Below, one piece after another: positions 56,518 to 64,000 of a DNA stretch of 64,000 nucleotides. The position numbers were made by a program, and so were the translations under genes. The stretch lies in the NCBI RefSeq assembly GCF_003131185.1, contig NZ_QFFU01000006.1:62001-126000 (forward strand). The letters are read 5' to 3'. Below the pieces are notes generated by a model that did not search any database, was not told the origin of the DNA, and saw only the letters and a program-made list of their open reading frames with translations. This DNA is from Pseudomonas ovata. Its GTDB lineage: Bacteria > Pseudomonadota > Gammaproteobacteria > Pseudomonadales > Pseudomonadaceae. How positions within the stretch are numbered: position 1 is the stretch's first letter; each line of letters opens with the position of its first letter.

Positions 56518-57699
56518 ATGCAAAAACATATCGACGCACCCAAACAAAAGCTCACCCTGAGCGACCCCAAAGTGCGCGCCTGGCTATTCCAGATCATCAC
56601 CATCGTGGCGGTGATCTCTCTGGGCTGGTTCCTGTACGACAACACCCAGACCAACCTTGAACATCGCGGCATCACCTCCGGTTTCGACTTTCTCGAGCGC
56701 AGTGCAGGCTTCGGTATCGCCCAGCACCTGATCGACTACACCGAAGCCGACAGCTATGCCCGTGTCTTTCTGATCGGCTTGCTCAATACCTTGCTGGTGT
56801 CGTTCATCGGCATCATCCTGGCGACCCTGCTGGGCTTCAGCATCGGTATTGCCCGCTTGTCGTCCAACTGGATGATCAACAAGCTGGCGACCGTCTACGT
56901 CGAGGTATTTCGCAATATCCCGCCGTTGCTGCAGATCCTGTTCTGGTACTTTGCCGTCTTCCTGACGCTCCCTGGTCCACGCAACGCCCATGGCTACCTC
57001 GACATGTTCTATGTCAGCAGCCGCGGTGTGAACATGCCCCGGGCGATGGCTGCCGAAGGCGTGACCGCGTTCCTGGTCAGCCTGGTGGTCGCGGTGATTG
57101 CCACCTTGCTCATGGTTCGCTGGGCCAACAAGCGCTTCGAGGCCACCGGCGAGCCGTTCCACAAGTTCTGGGCAGGCCTGGCCCTGATGCTGGTGATCCC
57201 GGCGTTGAGCATCCTGGTCGCCGGTGCCCCCGTGCACTGGGAAATGCCCGAGCTGCGCGGTTTCAACTTCGTTGGCGGCTGGGTACTGATCCCTGAACTG
57301 CTGGCGCTGACCCTGGCCCTGACGGTGTACACCGCGGCGTTCATCGCCGAGATCGTGCGTTCCGGCATCAAGTCGGTCAGCCACGGCCAGACCGAGGCGG
57401 CCCGCTCGCTGGGCCTGCGCCAGGGACCGACCCTGCGCAAGGTCATCATTCCGCAGGCCTTGCGGGTGATCATTCCGCCACTGACCAGCCAATACCTGAA
57501 CCTGGTGAAGAACTCTTCCCTGGCCGCCGGTATCGGTTATCCGGAAATGGTTTCGCTGTTCGCCGGCACCGTGCTCAACCAGACTGGCCAGGCTATTGAA
57601 GTCATTGCCATCACCATGAGCGTGTACCTGGCAATCAGCATCAGCATTTCCCTGTTGATGAACTGGTACAACAAGCGCATTGCGCTGATCGAGCGGTGA
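56518..57699 (+). CDS. aapQ: AapQ, ABC transporter permease
   Basis: The product is 393 residues with about eight hydrophobic helices. The EAA motif is visible as GQTEAARSLGLRQGPTLRKVIIPQALRVIIPPL. VEVFRNIPPLLQILFWYF is typical of amino acid permeases. The long insert with AHGYLDMFYVSSRGVNMPR is characteristic of AapQ. It pairs with AapM, which begins ten bases after its stop codon. Confidence 0.93.
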   Translation: MQKHIDAPKQKLTLSDPKVRAWLFQIITIVAVISLGWFLYDNTQTNLEHRGITSGFDFLERSAGFGIAQHLIDYTEADSYARVFLIGLLNTLLVSFIGIILATLLGFSIGIARLSSNWMINKLATVYVEVFRNIPPLLQILFWYFAVFLTLPGPRNAHGYLDMFYVSSRGVNMPRAMAAEGVTAFLVSLVVAVIATLLMVRWANKRFEATGEPFHKFWAGLALMLVIPALSILVAGAPVHWEMPELRGFNFVGGWVLIPELLALTLALTVYTAAFIAEIVRSGIKSVSHGQTEAARSLGLRQGPTLRKVIIPQALRVIIPPLTSQYLNLVKNSSLAAGIGYPEMVSLFAGTVLNQTGQAIEVIAITMSVYLAISISISLLMNWYNKRIALIER

Positions 57700-57709
57700 G
57701 GAAACGCGC

Positions 57710-58807
57710 ATGAGTACACATACGTTCAAACCCAATCTGGCGCCGCCGAAATCCACCGTGGGTGTGGTCGGCTGGATGCGCAGCAACCTGTTCTCCGGCT
57801 GGTTCAACACCGTACTGACCCTGTTTTCGTTGTATCTGGTCTGGCTGATTCTGCCACCGATCATCAACTGGGCCATTCTGGATGCGAACTGGATCGGCAC
57901 CACCCGCGCCGACTGCACCAAGGCCGGCGCGTGCTGGGTGTTCATCGAGCAGCGCTTCGGCCAGTTCATGTACGGCTACTTCCCCGGCGACCAACGCTGG
58001 CGTGTCGACCTGACCGTGATCCTGGCCATCGTCGGCATTGCACCGCTGTTCATCAAGGCCTTCGAGCGCAAGGTCGCCTACGGCCTGAGCTTCCTGGTGC
58101 TGTACCCGATCATCGCGTTCTACCTGCTGCATGGTGGCGCGTTCGGCCTGACCACCGTGGCCACCAGCCAATGGGGCGGCCTGATGCTGACGCTGGTCAT
58201 CGCCACCGTCGGTATCGCCGGCGCCTTACCGCTGGGGATCCTGCTGGCACTGGGACGGCGTTCGAACATGCCGGCGGTGAAGGTGGTCTGCGTGACCTTC
58301 ATCGAGTTCTGGCGCGGCGTGCCGCTGATCACCGTGCTGTTCATGTCCTCGGTCATGCTGCCGCTGTTCCTGCCCGAAGGCATGAACTTCGACAAGCTGC
58401 TGCGGGCGTTGATCGGCGTGATCCTGTTCCAGTCGGCCTACATCGCCGAAGTGGTGCGTGGCGGCATGCAGGCCATTCCCAAGGGCCAGTACGAAGCCGC
58501 TGCGGCCATGGGCCTGGGCTATTGGCGCTCGATGGGCCTGGTGATCCTGCCGCAAGCCCTGAAGCTGGTCATTCCCGGCATCGTCAACACCTTCATTGCC
58601 TTGTTCAAGGACACCAGCCTGGTGATCATCATCGGCCTGTTCGACCTGCTCAACAGTGTCAAGCAGGCTGCGGCCGACCCGACCTGGCTGGGCATGGCCA
58701 CCGAAGGCTATGTCTTCGCAGCCCTGGTGTTCTGGATTTTCTGTTTCGGTATGTCCCGCTACTCCATGCATCTGGAGCGCAAGCTGGACACTGGCCACAA
58801 GCGTTAG
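57710..58807 (+). CDS. aapM: AapM, ABC transporter permease
   Basis: The product is 365 residues, with a long N-terminal extension before the core permease. Its EAA motif reads [33 protein letters not shown], and [20 protein letters not shown] is the usual helix before it. GAGGAA precedes the ATG. It forms a heterodimer with AapQ in the inner membrane. Confidence 0.93.
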   Translation: MSTHTFKPNLAPPKSTVGVVGWMRSNLFSGWFNTVLTLFSLYLVWLILPPIINWAILDANWIGTTRADCTKAGACWVFIEQRFGQFMYGYFPGDQRWRVDLTVILAIVGIAPLFIKAFERKVAYGLSFLVLYPIIAFYLLHGGAFGLTTVATSQWGGLMLTLVIATVGIAGALPLGILLALGRRSNMPAVKVVCVTFIEFWRGVPLITVLFMSSVMLPLFLPEGMNFDKLLRALIGVILFQSAYIAEVVRGGMQAIPKGQYEAAAAMGLGYWRSMGLVILPQALKLVIPGIVNTFIALFKDTSLVIIIGLFDLLNSVKQAAADPTWLGMATEGYVFAALVFWIFCFGMSRYSMHLERKLDTGHKR

Positions 58808-58817
58808 GAGTTTCGTG

Positions 58818-59582
58818 ATGAGTGAAGCAGTCAAAAAGCCGCTGGGCGCCGAAGGCATGATCCGTCTGGAAGGCGTACACAAGTGGTACGGCCAGTTCCA
58901 TGTGCTCAAGGACATCAACCTCAACGTGCGTCAGGGTGAGCGTATCGTGCTGTGCGGGCCTTCGGGCTCGGGCAAATCGACCACCATCCGTTGCATCAAC
59001 CGCCTGGAAGAGCACCAGCAGGGGCGCATCATTGTCGATGGCACCGAGCTGACCTCCGACCTGCGGCAGATCGAGACCATCCGCCGTGAAGTGGGCATGG
59101 TGTTCCAGCACTTCAACCTGTTCCCGCACCTGACCATTCTTCAGAACTGCACCCTGGCGCCCATGTGGGTGCGCAAGATGCCGAAGAAGCAGGCCGAAGA
59201 AATCGCCATGCACTACCTGGAGCGTGTGCGCATTCCGGAGCAGGCCAACAAGTACCCTGGCCAGCTGTCTGGTGGCCAGCAGCAGCGGGTGGCGATTGCC
59301 CGTGCGCTGTGCATGAAGCCCAAGATCATGCTGTTCGACGAGCCGACCTCGGCCCTGGACCCGGAAATGGTCAAGGAAGTGCTCGACACCATGGTCAGCC
59401 TGGCTGAAGAGGGCATGACCATGCTGTGCGTGACCCACGAAATGGGCTTTGCCCGTACCGTGGCCAACCGCGTGATCTTCATGGACAAGGGCGAAATCGT
59501 CGAGCAAGCCGCGCCAAACGACTTCTTCGACAACCCGCAAAGCGACCGCACCCGGCTGTTCCTCAGCCAGATCATTCATTGA
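58818..59582 (+). CDS. aapP: AapP, ABC transporter ATP-binding protein
   Basis: The product is 254 residues. Walker A (GPSGSGKST), Q-loop ([11 protein letters not shown]), ABC signature ([15 protein letters not shown]), Walker B ([16 protein letters not shown]) and the switch His (CVTHEMGFA) are all present. The ATG at 58818 follows TAGGAG; the frame stays open upstream into aapM but this start fits the family. A strong terminator follows, closing the operon. Confidence 0.95.
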   Translation: MSEAVKKPLGAEGMIRLEGVHKWYGQFHVLKDINLNVRQGERIVLCGPSGSGKSTTIRCINRLEEHQQGRIIVDGTELTSDLRQIETIRREVGMVFQHFNLFPHLTILQNCTLAPMWVRKMPKKQAEEIAMHYLERVRIPEQANKYPGQLSGGQQQRVAIARALCMKPKIMLFDEPTSALDPEMVKEVLDTMVSLAEEGMTMLCVTHEMGFARTVANRVIFMDKGEIVEQAAPNDFFDNPQSDRTRLFLSQIIH

Positions 59583-59622
59583 TCGGGTTGCTGCTTTAAA
59601 GAAATAATCAGGCCTTGTGTCT

Positions 59623-59658
59623 AATGCCAGTCAGTCAAGCTGACTGGCATTTTCATTT
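59623..59658 (+). terminator. Intrinsic terminator of aapJQMP
   Basis: AATGCCAGTCA (59623-59633), a seven-base loop and TGACTGGCATT (59641-59651) form an eleven-pair stem followed by TTTTCATTTT. Confidence 0.92.
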
Positions 59659-60088
59659 TCGGCAGGGGTACTTTGCCGCTTTCGGAAACGATCGATCAGG
59701 CAGGGACGGCCCATAAGCGGCGGCCCCCGGAGTAATGCCGGAAGGAGGGAACCCCGAAGGGGCCGAAACCAGGAGCAAACGGTTTGCGCCACTTTGCCAA
59801 GACAAAGTGGCCCGGCCCGAAGAGGGTCGGAACCTCTATCACAGGCTAGCCCGGCCAGCAGGAACACCCCGGCCTGGCTGGCGAAGCCAATCGCGGGCAG
59901 AGCCCCCTCCCACATTCGATTGCGTTTCAAGCCGTCATGGGCGACCCCCCGTCTTGACTGACTGGCACGAATACGTGAGGTCCACGCCACTCGCTTGCAG
60001 CAGGCTGAACCTTGTAATCCCCGGGCGTCTCCAACAGGATATTCGGCCCTCCCTGCGACGAGGGCGATACCTGATACCTGAGGACCCA
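59659..60088. other. Gene-free interval upstream of the MFS gene, with small palindromes
   Basis: The stretch holds two small hairpins: GCAAACGGTTTGC at 59775-59787 and ACTTTGCCAAGACAAAGT at 59791-59808. It is otherwise GC-rich without a convincing gene; an open frame from 59735 simply runs into the MFS gene. ACTTTGCCAAGACAAAGT resembles palindromes scattered in Pseudomonas intergenic DNA, from general knowledge and not checked here. Confidence 0.45.
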
Positions 60089-61339
60089 ATGACTGCCAAG
60101 GCACCGCGCGACCCTTCACCTTCCAATGACACCCTGATCCACGCCCCGGATGGCCCTGCACCGGCGCGCCTGCGTACCTGGCTGTTGCTGCTGGGCCTGG
60201 TGCTGGTGGCCATCAACCTGCGTCCGGCGCTGTCGAGCGTGGCGCCGCTGCTCAATGACGTCTCGAGGGCGCTGGGGCTGTCGGCGGCACAAGCCGGCCT
60301 GTTGACCACCCTGCCAGTGCTGTGCCTGGGGCTGTTTGCACCGTTGGCACCCTGGCTGGCCCGACGCTTTGGCAGTGAGCGGGTGGTGCTGGGCATTCTG
60401 TTCGTCCTGGCGCTGGGCATCGGCCTGCGCAGCACCCTGGGCACTGTCGGGCTGTTTGCCGGCAGCCTGCTGGCCGGAGCCAGTATCGGCGTGATCGGCG
60501 TGTTGTTGCCCGGTATCGTCAAGCGCGACTTTGCGGCCCAGGCCGGCGCGATGACCGGTGTCTACACCATGGCATTGTGCCTGGGCGCGGCCCTGGCAGC
60601 CGGGGCCAGCGTGCCGCTGAGTCAGCTGTTCGGCGACCGCTGGGATGCCAGCCTGGCGTTCTGGGCGATTCCGGCCTTGCTGGCAGCACTGTTCTGGTGG
60701 CCACAGGCGCGTCCGTCCCACGATACGCAGCGCACACAAGTACGTGTGCGCGGCCTGCTGCGTGATCCGCTGGCCTGGCAAGTGACCCTGTACATGGGCC
60801 TGCAATCGTCGCTGTCGTACATCGTGTTTGGCTGGCTGCCCTCGATCCTGATCGGTCGCGGCCTGGAGCCGACCGAGGCCGGCCTGCTGCTGTCCGGTTC
60901 GATCATCTGCCAGCTCATCAGCGCCTTGAGCGCGCCCTGGCTGGCCACCCGTGGCAAGGACCAGCGCCTGGCGATCGTGGTGGTCATGGGCATGACCCTG
61001 ACCGGCCTGTTCGGTTGCCTGTATGCCCCGGTCGAAGGCTTGTGGGGCTGGGCGATCATTCTGGGTATTGGCCAGGGCGGGACTTTCAGCCTGGCCCTGG
61101 CGCTGATCGTGCTGCGCTCGGCTGACTCGCATGTGGCCTCGAACCTGTCGGGCATGGCTCAGGGCATCGGCTACACGGTCGCCTCTATCGGGCCGTTTGC
61201 CGTGGGTGTGGTGCATGACCTCACCGGTACCTGGGGACCGATCGGCTGGATTTTCGGCCTGCTGGGCCTGGGTGCGGTCATCGCCGGCCTTGGAGCGGGA
61301 CGGGCGCGGCAGGTGCAGGTCACCCGCGATACGCCCTGA
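60089..61339 (+). CDS. CynX/NimT-family MFS transporter
   Basis: The product is about 416 residues with around twelve hydrophobic helices. A ~29-residue polar N-terminus is followed by LLLLGLVLVAINLRPALSSVAPLL, which is the signature start of the CynX/NimT (cyanate, nitroimidazole) MFS subfamily. GASIGVIGVLLPGIVKRDF and GIGQGGTFSLALALIVLRSA also fit. The ATG at 60089 follows TGAGGA. Substrate unknown; no cyanase gene is near. Confidence 0.85.
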   Translation: MTAKAPRDPSPSNDTLIHAPDGPAPARLRTWLLLLGLVLVAINLRPALSSVAPLLNDVSRALGLSAAQAGLLTTLPVLCLGLFAPLAPWLARRFGSERVVLGILFVLALGIGLRSTLGTVGLFAGSLLAGASIGVIGVLLPGIVKRDFAAQAGAMTGVYTMALCLGAALAAGASVPLSQLFGDRWDASLAFWAIPALLAALFWWPQARPSHDTQRTQVRVRGLLRDPLAWQVTLYMGLQSSLSYIVFGWLPSILIGRGLEPTEAGLLLSGSIICQLISALSAPWLATRGKDQRLAIVVVMGMTLTGLFGCLYAPVEGLWGWAIILGIGQGGTFSLALALIVLRSADSHVASNLSGMAQGIGYTVASIGPFAVGVVHDLTGTWGPIGWIFGLLGLGAVIAGLGAGRARQVQVTRDTP

Positions 61340-61437
61340 GCAACAGTCCTGAGCCGCAAGGGCTGCATGAGGCAGTTGGCAAGCAGGCCGTTTGCCGCTT
61401 ATCGTGCAGCCACCTTTCCGCCAGGACGTCTGCCCGC

Positions 61438-61929
61438 ATGGACTACGAAGAACAAAGCCAGCTCAACAGTGCCGTGATCAGCCGTTTCTACGAGGCTTTC
61501 CAGCGCCTCGATGCCGAGGCCATGGCCGAGTGCTACAGCGAGGATGTGTTGTTCAGCGACCCGGTGTTCGGCACCCTGCGCGGCGCCCAGGCCGGCGACA
61601 TGTGGCGCATGCTCACCGCCCGTGCCCAGAACTTCTCGGTAACCTTTGATCAGGTCCGTGCCGACGACCGCACCGGCAGTGCGCACTGGGTGGCGACTTA
61701 TCTGTTCAGCCAGACCGGACGCACCGTGGTCAACGCCATTCAGGCGCGCTTTGTGCTGCGCGACGGCAAGATCTGCGAACACCACGACCATTTCGACCTG
61801 TGGCGCTGGTCACGCCAGGCACTGGGCTTCAAGGGCCTGTTGCTGGGCTGGTCGCCCCTGGTGCAGAACGCCATTCGTGCCCAGGCGCACAAGGGCCTCA
61901 AGGCGTTTGGCGAGAAACGGCGTGGCTGA
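61438..61929 (+). CDS. SnoaL/NTF2-like family protein
   Basis: The product is 163 residues. [37 protein letters not shown] is the usual NTF2-like start, followed by strands with [27 protein letters not shown]. Such proteins form a cone-shaped pocket and range from enzymes to binding proteins; a function cannot be read. It overlaps the next gene by eight bases. Confidence 0.8.
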   Translation: MDYEEQSQLNSAVISRFYEAFQRLDAEAMAECYSEDVLFSDPVFGTLRGAQAGDMWRMLTARAQNFSVTFDQVRADDRTGSAHWVATYLFSQTGRTVVNAIQARFVLRDGKICEHHDHFDLWRWSRQALGFKGLLLGWSPLVQNAIRAQAHKGLKAFGEKRRG

Positions 61930-62239
61930 GGTCACGCCCGAGGACGTGCCGGAAAAACCCTGGTACGTCTATCTGGTGCGCGCGGCCAACGGCTCGTTGT
62001 ACTGCGGCATCAGCAACGACCCTTATCGCCGGTTTCTCATGCACCAGAGCGGCAAGGGCGCGCGCTATTTCCACTCCAGCCCGGCGGTGGCACTGGTGTA
62101 CGTGGAAGCCTGGCCGAGCAAAGGCGAGGCGTTGCGCCACGAGCGGCTGATCAAGAAGCTGCGCAAGCGTGCCAAGGAAGCCTTGGCCGACTCTGCGGGG
62201 CTTTTGGCCATTTCCGGGACCGCAGCAGAGGCGTACTGA
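61922..62239 (+). CDS. GIY-YIG nuclease superfamily protein (UPF0213)
   Basis: The product is about 105 residues from a GTG start at 61922. The GIY-YIG core appears as [20 protein letters not shown] with a following Arg ([15 protein letters not shown]), and the end has [20 protein letters not shown] with the conserved Glu. UPF0213 proteins are single-domain and their substrates are not settled. It overlaps the SnoaL-like gene, suggesting co-translation. Confidence 0.85.
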   Translation: MAEVTPEDVPEKPWYVYLVRAANGSLYCGISNDPYRRFLMHQSGKGARYFHSSPAVALVYVEAWPSKGEALRHERLIKKLRKRAKEALADSAGLLAISGTAAEAY

Positions 62240-62306
62240 GATCGCGATAGGCACGGCTGTTGTGCACGCGCTAAGCTCAGGACTTTTCCACGCAAGGAAT
62301 CGATCC

Positions 62307-63239
62307 ATGTCCGAGCTGATCCTGCACCATTACCCGGCTTCTCCCTTCGCTGAAAAAGCCCGCCTGATGCTGGGCTACAAGGGCCTGTCGTGGCGTTCGG
62401 TATTCATCCCGGCGGTCATGCCCAAGCCCGACCTGACCGCGCTGACCGGCGGTTACCGCAAGACCCCGGTGCTGCAGGTGGGCGCAGACATCTACTGCGA
62501 CACCGCGCTGATCGCCCGGCGCCTGGAACAGGAAAAAGCCTCGCCGGCGTTCTACCCCGAAGGCCAGGAATTTGCCGTCACCGCCCTGGCCGCCTGGGCC
62601 GACGCGACCCTGTTCCAGCACGCGGTCAGCCAGGTGTTCCAGCCCGAGTCGATCGCCCTGCGGTTCGCCAAGCTGTCGCCTGAAGCGGTAGAAGCCTTCA
62701 AGGCCGACCGCGCTGCGCTGTTTGCCGGTGGCGCAGCCTCGCGACTGCCCTTGCAGCAGTCGTTGCACCAGTGGCCGACCTTCATGGCGCGCCTTGAGCA
62801 ACAACTGCAGCGTCATGGCGACTACCTGTTTGGCGAACCATCGATTGCCGACTTCGCCGTGGCTCACCCCATGTGGTTCCTGCGCCAGACCCCGGTGACG
62901 GCACCGGCGGTGGATAAATACCCGGCCGTGGTGGCATGGCTCAAGCGCGTCGAAGGGTTTGGCCACGGTGCCGCCAGCCCCATGAGCGCAGAAGACGCCA
63001 TTCAGACTGCTTTCAATACCACCCCTGTTGAATTGCCGGCTGAAGGGTTCAACGATCCCAACGGTTTCAAGGCGGGTGATCAGGTCATGATTTCTGCTGT
63101 TGATTACGGTGTGGACGGGGTGGAAGGGCAACTGGTGCATGCCGGCACTGAAGAACTGATCCTGCGCCGCGAAGATGATCGCGCAGGCACCGTGCATGTG
63201 CACTTCCCGCGGCTGGGGTTCAGGATCGAGAAGCGCTAG
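62307..63239 (+). CDS. Glutathione S-transferase family protein
   Basis: The product is about 310 residues. The N-terminal thioredoxin-like GST domain starts LILHHYPASPFAEKARLMLGYKGLSW and holds GGYRKTPVLQVG with the cis-Pro. The helical domain follows (~90-200), with PSIADFAVAHPMWFLRQTP. About 90 extra residues at the C-terminus (GDQVMISAVDYGVDGVEG, THVHFPRLGF-like end) are beyond normal GST length and look beta-rich. AAGGAA precedes the ATG. Confidence 0.83.
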   Translation: MSELILHHYPASPFAEKARLMLGYKGLSWRSVFIPAVMPKPDLTALTGGYRKTPVLQVGADIYCDTALIARRLEQEKASPAFYPEGQEFAVTALAAWADATLFQHAVSQVFQPESIALRFAKLSPEAVEAFKADRAALFAGGAASRLPLQQSLHQWPTFMARLEQQLQRHGDYLFGEPSIADFAVAHPMWFLRQTPVTAPAVDKYPAVVAWLKRVEGFGHGAASPMSAEDAIQTAFNTTPVELPAEGFNDPNGFKAGDQVMISAVDYGVDGVEGQLVHAGTEELILRREDDRAGTVHVHFPRLGFRIEKR

Positions 63240-63301
63240 GCGCATTGTCGCGCAGCAAACATGGGTCTTGTGTGGCGCGCGTTTACCGGAATGCCGGACC
63301 A

Positions 63302-63387
63302 CCGCGACCGGCTGCGCAGCAGTCATAAATCTGCAGCGTTTCACAGATTTCTGCGAGCGCTTCGCGCTCAATCGCCGGCCGCCTCCC
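63302..63387. repeat. Shortened modular element, copy 3 (about 86 bp)
   Basis: CCGCGACCGGCTGCG, GCAGTCATAAA, one GCGTTTCACAGATTT unit, then GCGAGCGCTTCGCGCTC follow the order of copies 1 and 2, but one of the two internal units is missing. The REP end at the right is degenerate. Confidence 0.75.
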
Positions 63388-63396
63388 ACAAGGAGT

Positions 63397-63440
63397 GAAT
63401 TTTAAGCTCAATAAAATCGATAATTTATTTTGCGTTTGAA
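63397..63440. repeat. AT-rich dispersed repeat, copy B
   Basis: 34 of 44 bases match copy A at 12641-12684 in the same orientation, again beside REP-like sequence (GCGCGCTCCTGC follows at about 63443). Confidence 0.6.
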
Positions 63441-63482
63441 GGGCGCGCTCCTGCATCGGGCCAGTGTTGGCTGCGCGCCAGG

Positions 63483-63833
63483 TCACTGCAATGCCGCTTC
63501 GATTTGCTGGTCGGAAAAGTCGCGCAGCAGGGTGCCGTTGACATCGAGCAGCGGGATGCCACGCCCGCCCAGTGCTTCATAGGCCTGGCGGCCTTCGGCG
63601 CTGGTTTCGATGTCGTATTCTTTGAAGGCAATCCCTTTGCTGTCGAGCAGGCGCCGTGCCTGCTTGCAGTAGCCGCACCAACTGGTCGAGTACATCACCA
63701 CCCGCGCCTGGCTGTAGCGCTGCGCCTGCTGGGCCGTGGGCGGGTTGATGAAGTGCTCGATCTGCCCCCGGTTCTGGTAGATGACCACCACCAGCAGAAT
63801 CAGCGCGACCTTCTTGAGGGTCCGTTGCAGCAT
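63483..63833 (-). CDS. Membrane-anchored glutaredoxin-like protein
   Basis: The product is 116 residues. One hydrophobic N-terminal helix (VALILLVVVIYQ) precedes a glutaredoxin domain with STSWCGYCKQAR (Cys53, Cys56) and GRGIPLLDVNGTLL with the cis-Pro. KEYDIETSAEGRQAYEALGG matches the glutaredoxin 2nd strand/helix. The CGYC site and the anchor suggest a dithiol redox role at the membrane; topology is not known. It begins four bases after the ndpA stop, so the two are co-transcribed. Confidence 0.85.
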   Translation of the reverse strand: MLQRTLKKVALILLVVVIYQNRGQIEHFINPPTAQQAQRYSQARVVMYSTSWCGYCKQARRLLDSKGIAFKEYDIETSAEGRQAYEALGGRGIPLLDVNGTLLRDFSDQQIEAALQ

Positions 63834-63837
63834 CGGT

Positions 63838-64000
63838 TCAGCGTCGTTTCAACTGGTCGGTGAGCTGGGTGGGCAGGCCCTTGATGATCAGGGTGCCGGC
63901 TTCCTCGTCGTACTCGACCTTGTCACCCAACAGATGGGCCTCGAAACTGATCGACAGGCCCTCGGCACGGCCGGTGAAGCGGCGGAACTGGCTCAGGGTG
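63838..64000 (-). CDS. ndpA: Nucleoid-associated protein NdpA/YejK, C-terminal part (partial)
   Basis: The frame runs off the right edge. The last 53 residues are present, among them [20 protein letters not shown] and [19 protein letters not shown], the typical YejK/NdpA C-terminus ([22 protein letters not shown]). NdpA is a nucleoid-associated protein of ~335 residues in Pseudomonas. The upstream part is outside the window. Confidence 0.85.
   Translation of the reverse strand, partial: TLSQFRRFTGRAEGLSISFEAHLLGDKVEYDEEAGTLIIKGLPTQLTDQLKRR

Overview
The window is high-GC chromosomal DNA of a fluorescent Pseudomonas, most like the P. putida/P. fluorescens groups. The evidence is a pqqFABCDE-pqqH operon, a complete twelve-gene alginate operon in Pseudomonas order, aapJQMP, Pseudomonas-type DUF3509 and TonB-receptor/FecIR genes, and many REP-type palindromes headed by GTAGGAGC or GCGACCAGCGGTCGC. 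No rRNA, tRNA, CRISPR array, insertion sequence or prophage was seen. Both ends cut genes: a DsbA-like 3' end at the left and the ndpA/yejK 3' end at the right.

Layout. 1-2.5 kb holds small stress genes: yebG with a perfect LexA box, psiE, a DUF3509 gene and an HPF/RaiA-family gene. 2.75-16.6 kb is an iron plus PQQ region. fecA, fecR and fecI lie on the minus strand, but the plus-strand pqq operon sits between fecA and fecIR. A divergent DUF3649-PepSY-DUF3325 membrane operon shares a Fur-box-like promoter region with fecI. 16.6-25.7 kb has an AraC regulator, an EamA exporter, a 2-hydroxyacid dehydrogenase, and a LysR regulator divergent from a four-gene FUSC efflux system (outer-membrane lipoprotein, FUSC permease, DUF1656 protein, HlyD adaptor). 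25.8-29.8 kb is accessory: a PI-PLC X-domain protein of different base composition, an SDR and two hypotheticals.

29.95-46.46 kb is the alginate operon, transcribed right to left from algD to algA. It covers precursor synthesis (AlgA, AlgD), c-di-GMP-controlled polymerisation (Alg8, Alg44), periplasmic scaffold, epimerase and lyase (AlgK, AlgG, AlgX, AlgL), acetylation (AlgI, AlgJ, AlgF, AlgX) and export (AlgE). An 869-base gene-free stretch lies upstream of algD. 47.3-64 kb is mostly housekeeping: yaaA, a degenerate polysaccharide deacetylase, a PIN-PhoH ATPase, moaCDE, rhlB, a carboxylesterase, aapJQMP, a CynX-type MFS transporter, small enzymes, a membrane-anchored glutaredoxin and ndpA.

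No wholly new system is evident. The most noteworthy items are: a modular ~150-bp REP-bounded element in two full copies and one shortened copy; REP palindromes that supply the stop codons of two genes; the pqq operon lying inside what looks like a fecI-fecR-fecA locus; hairpins in the algD leader and the algD-alg8 gap; the PI-PLC-like protein; and a deacetylase that has lost its metal ligands. Computer searches were not possible, so family names rest on recognised motifs, lengths and gene order.
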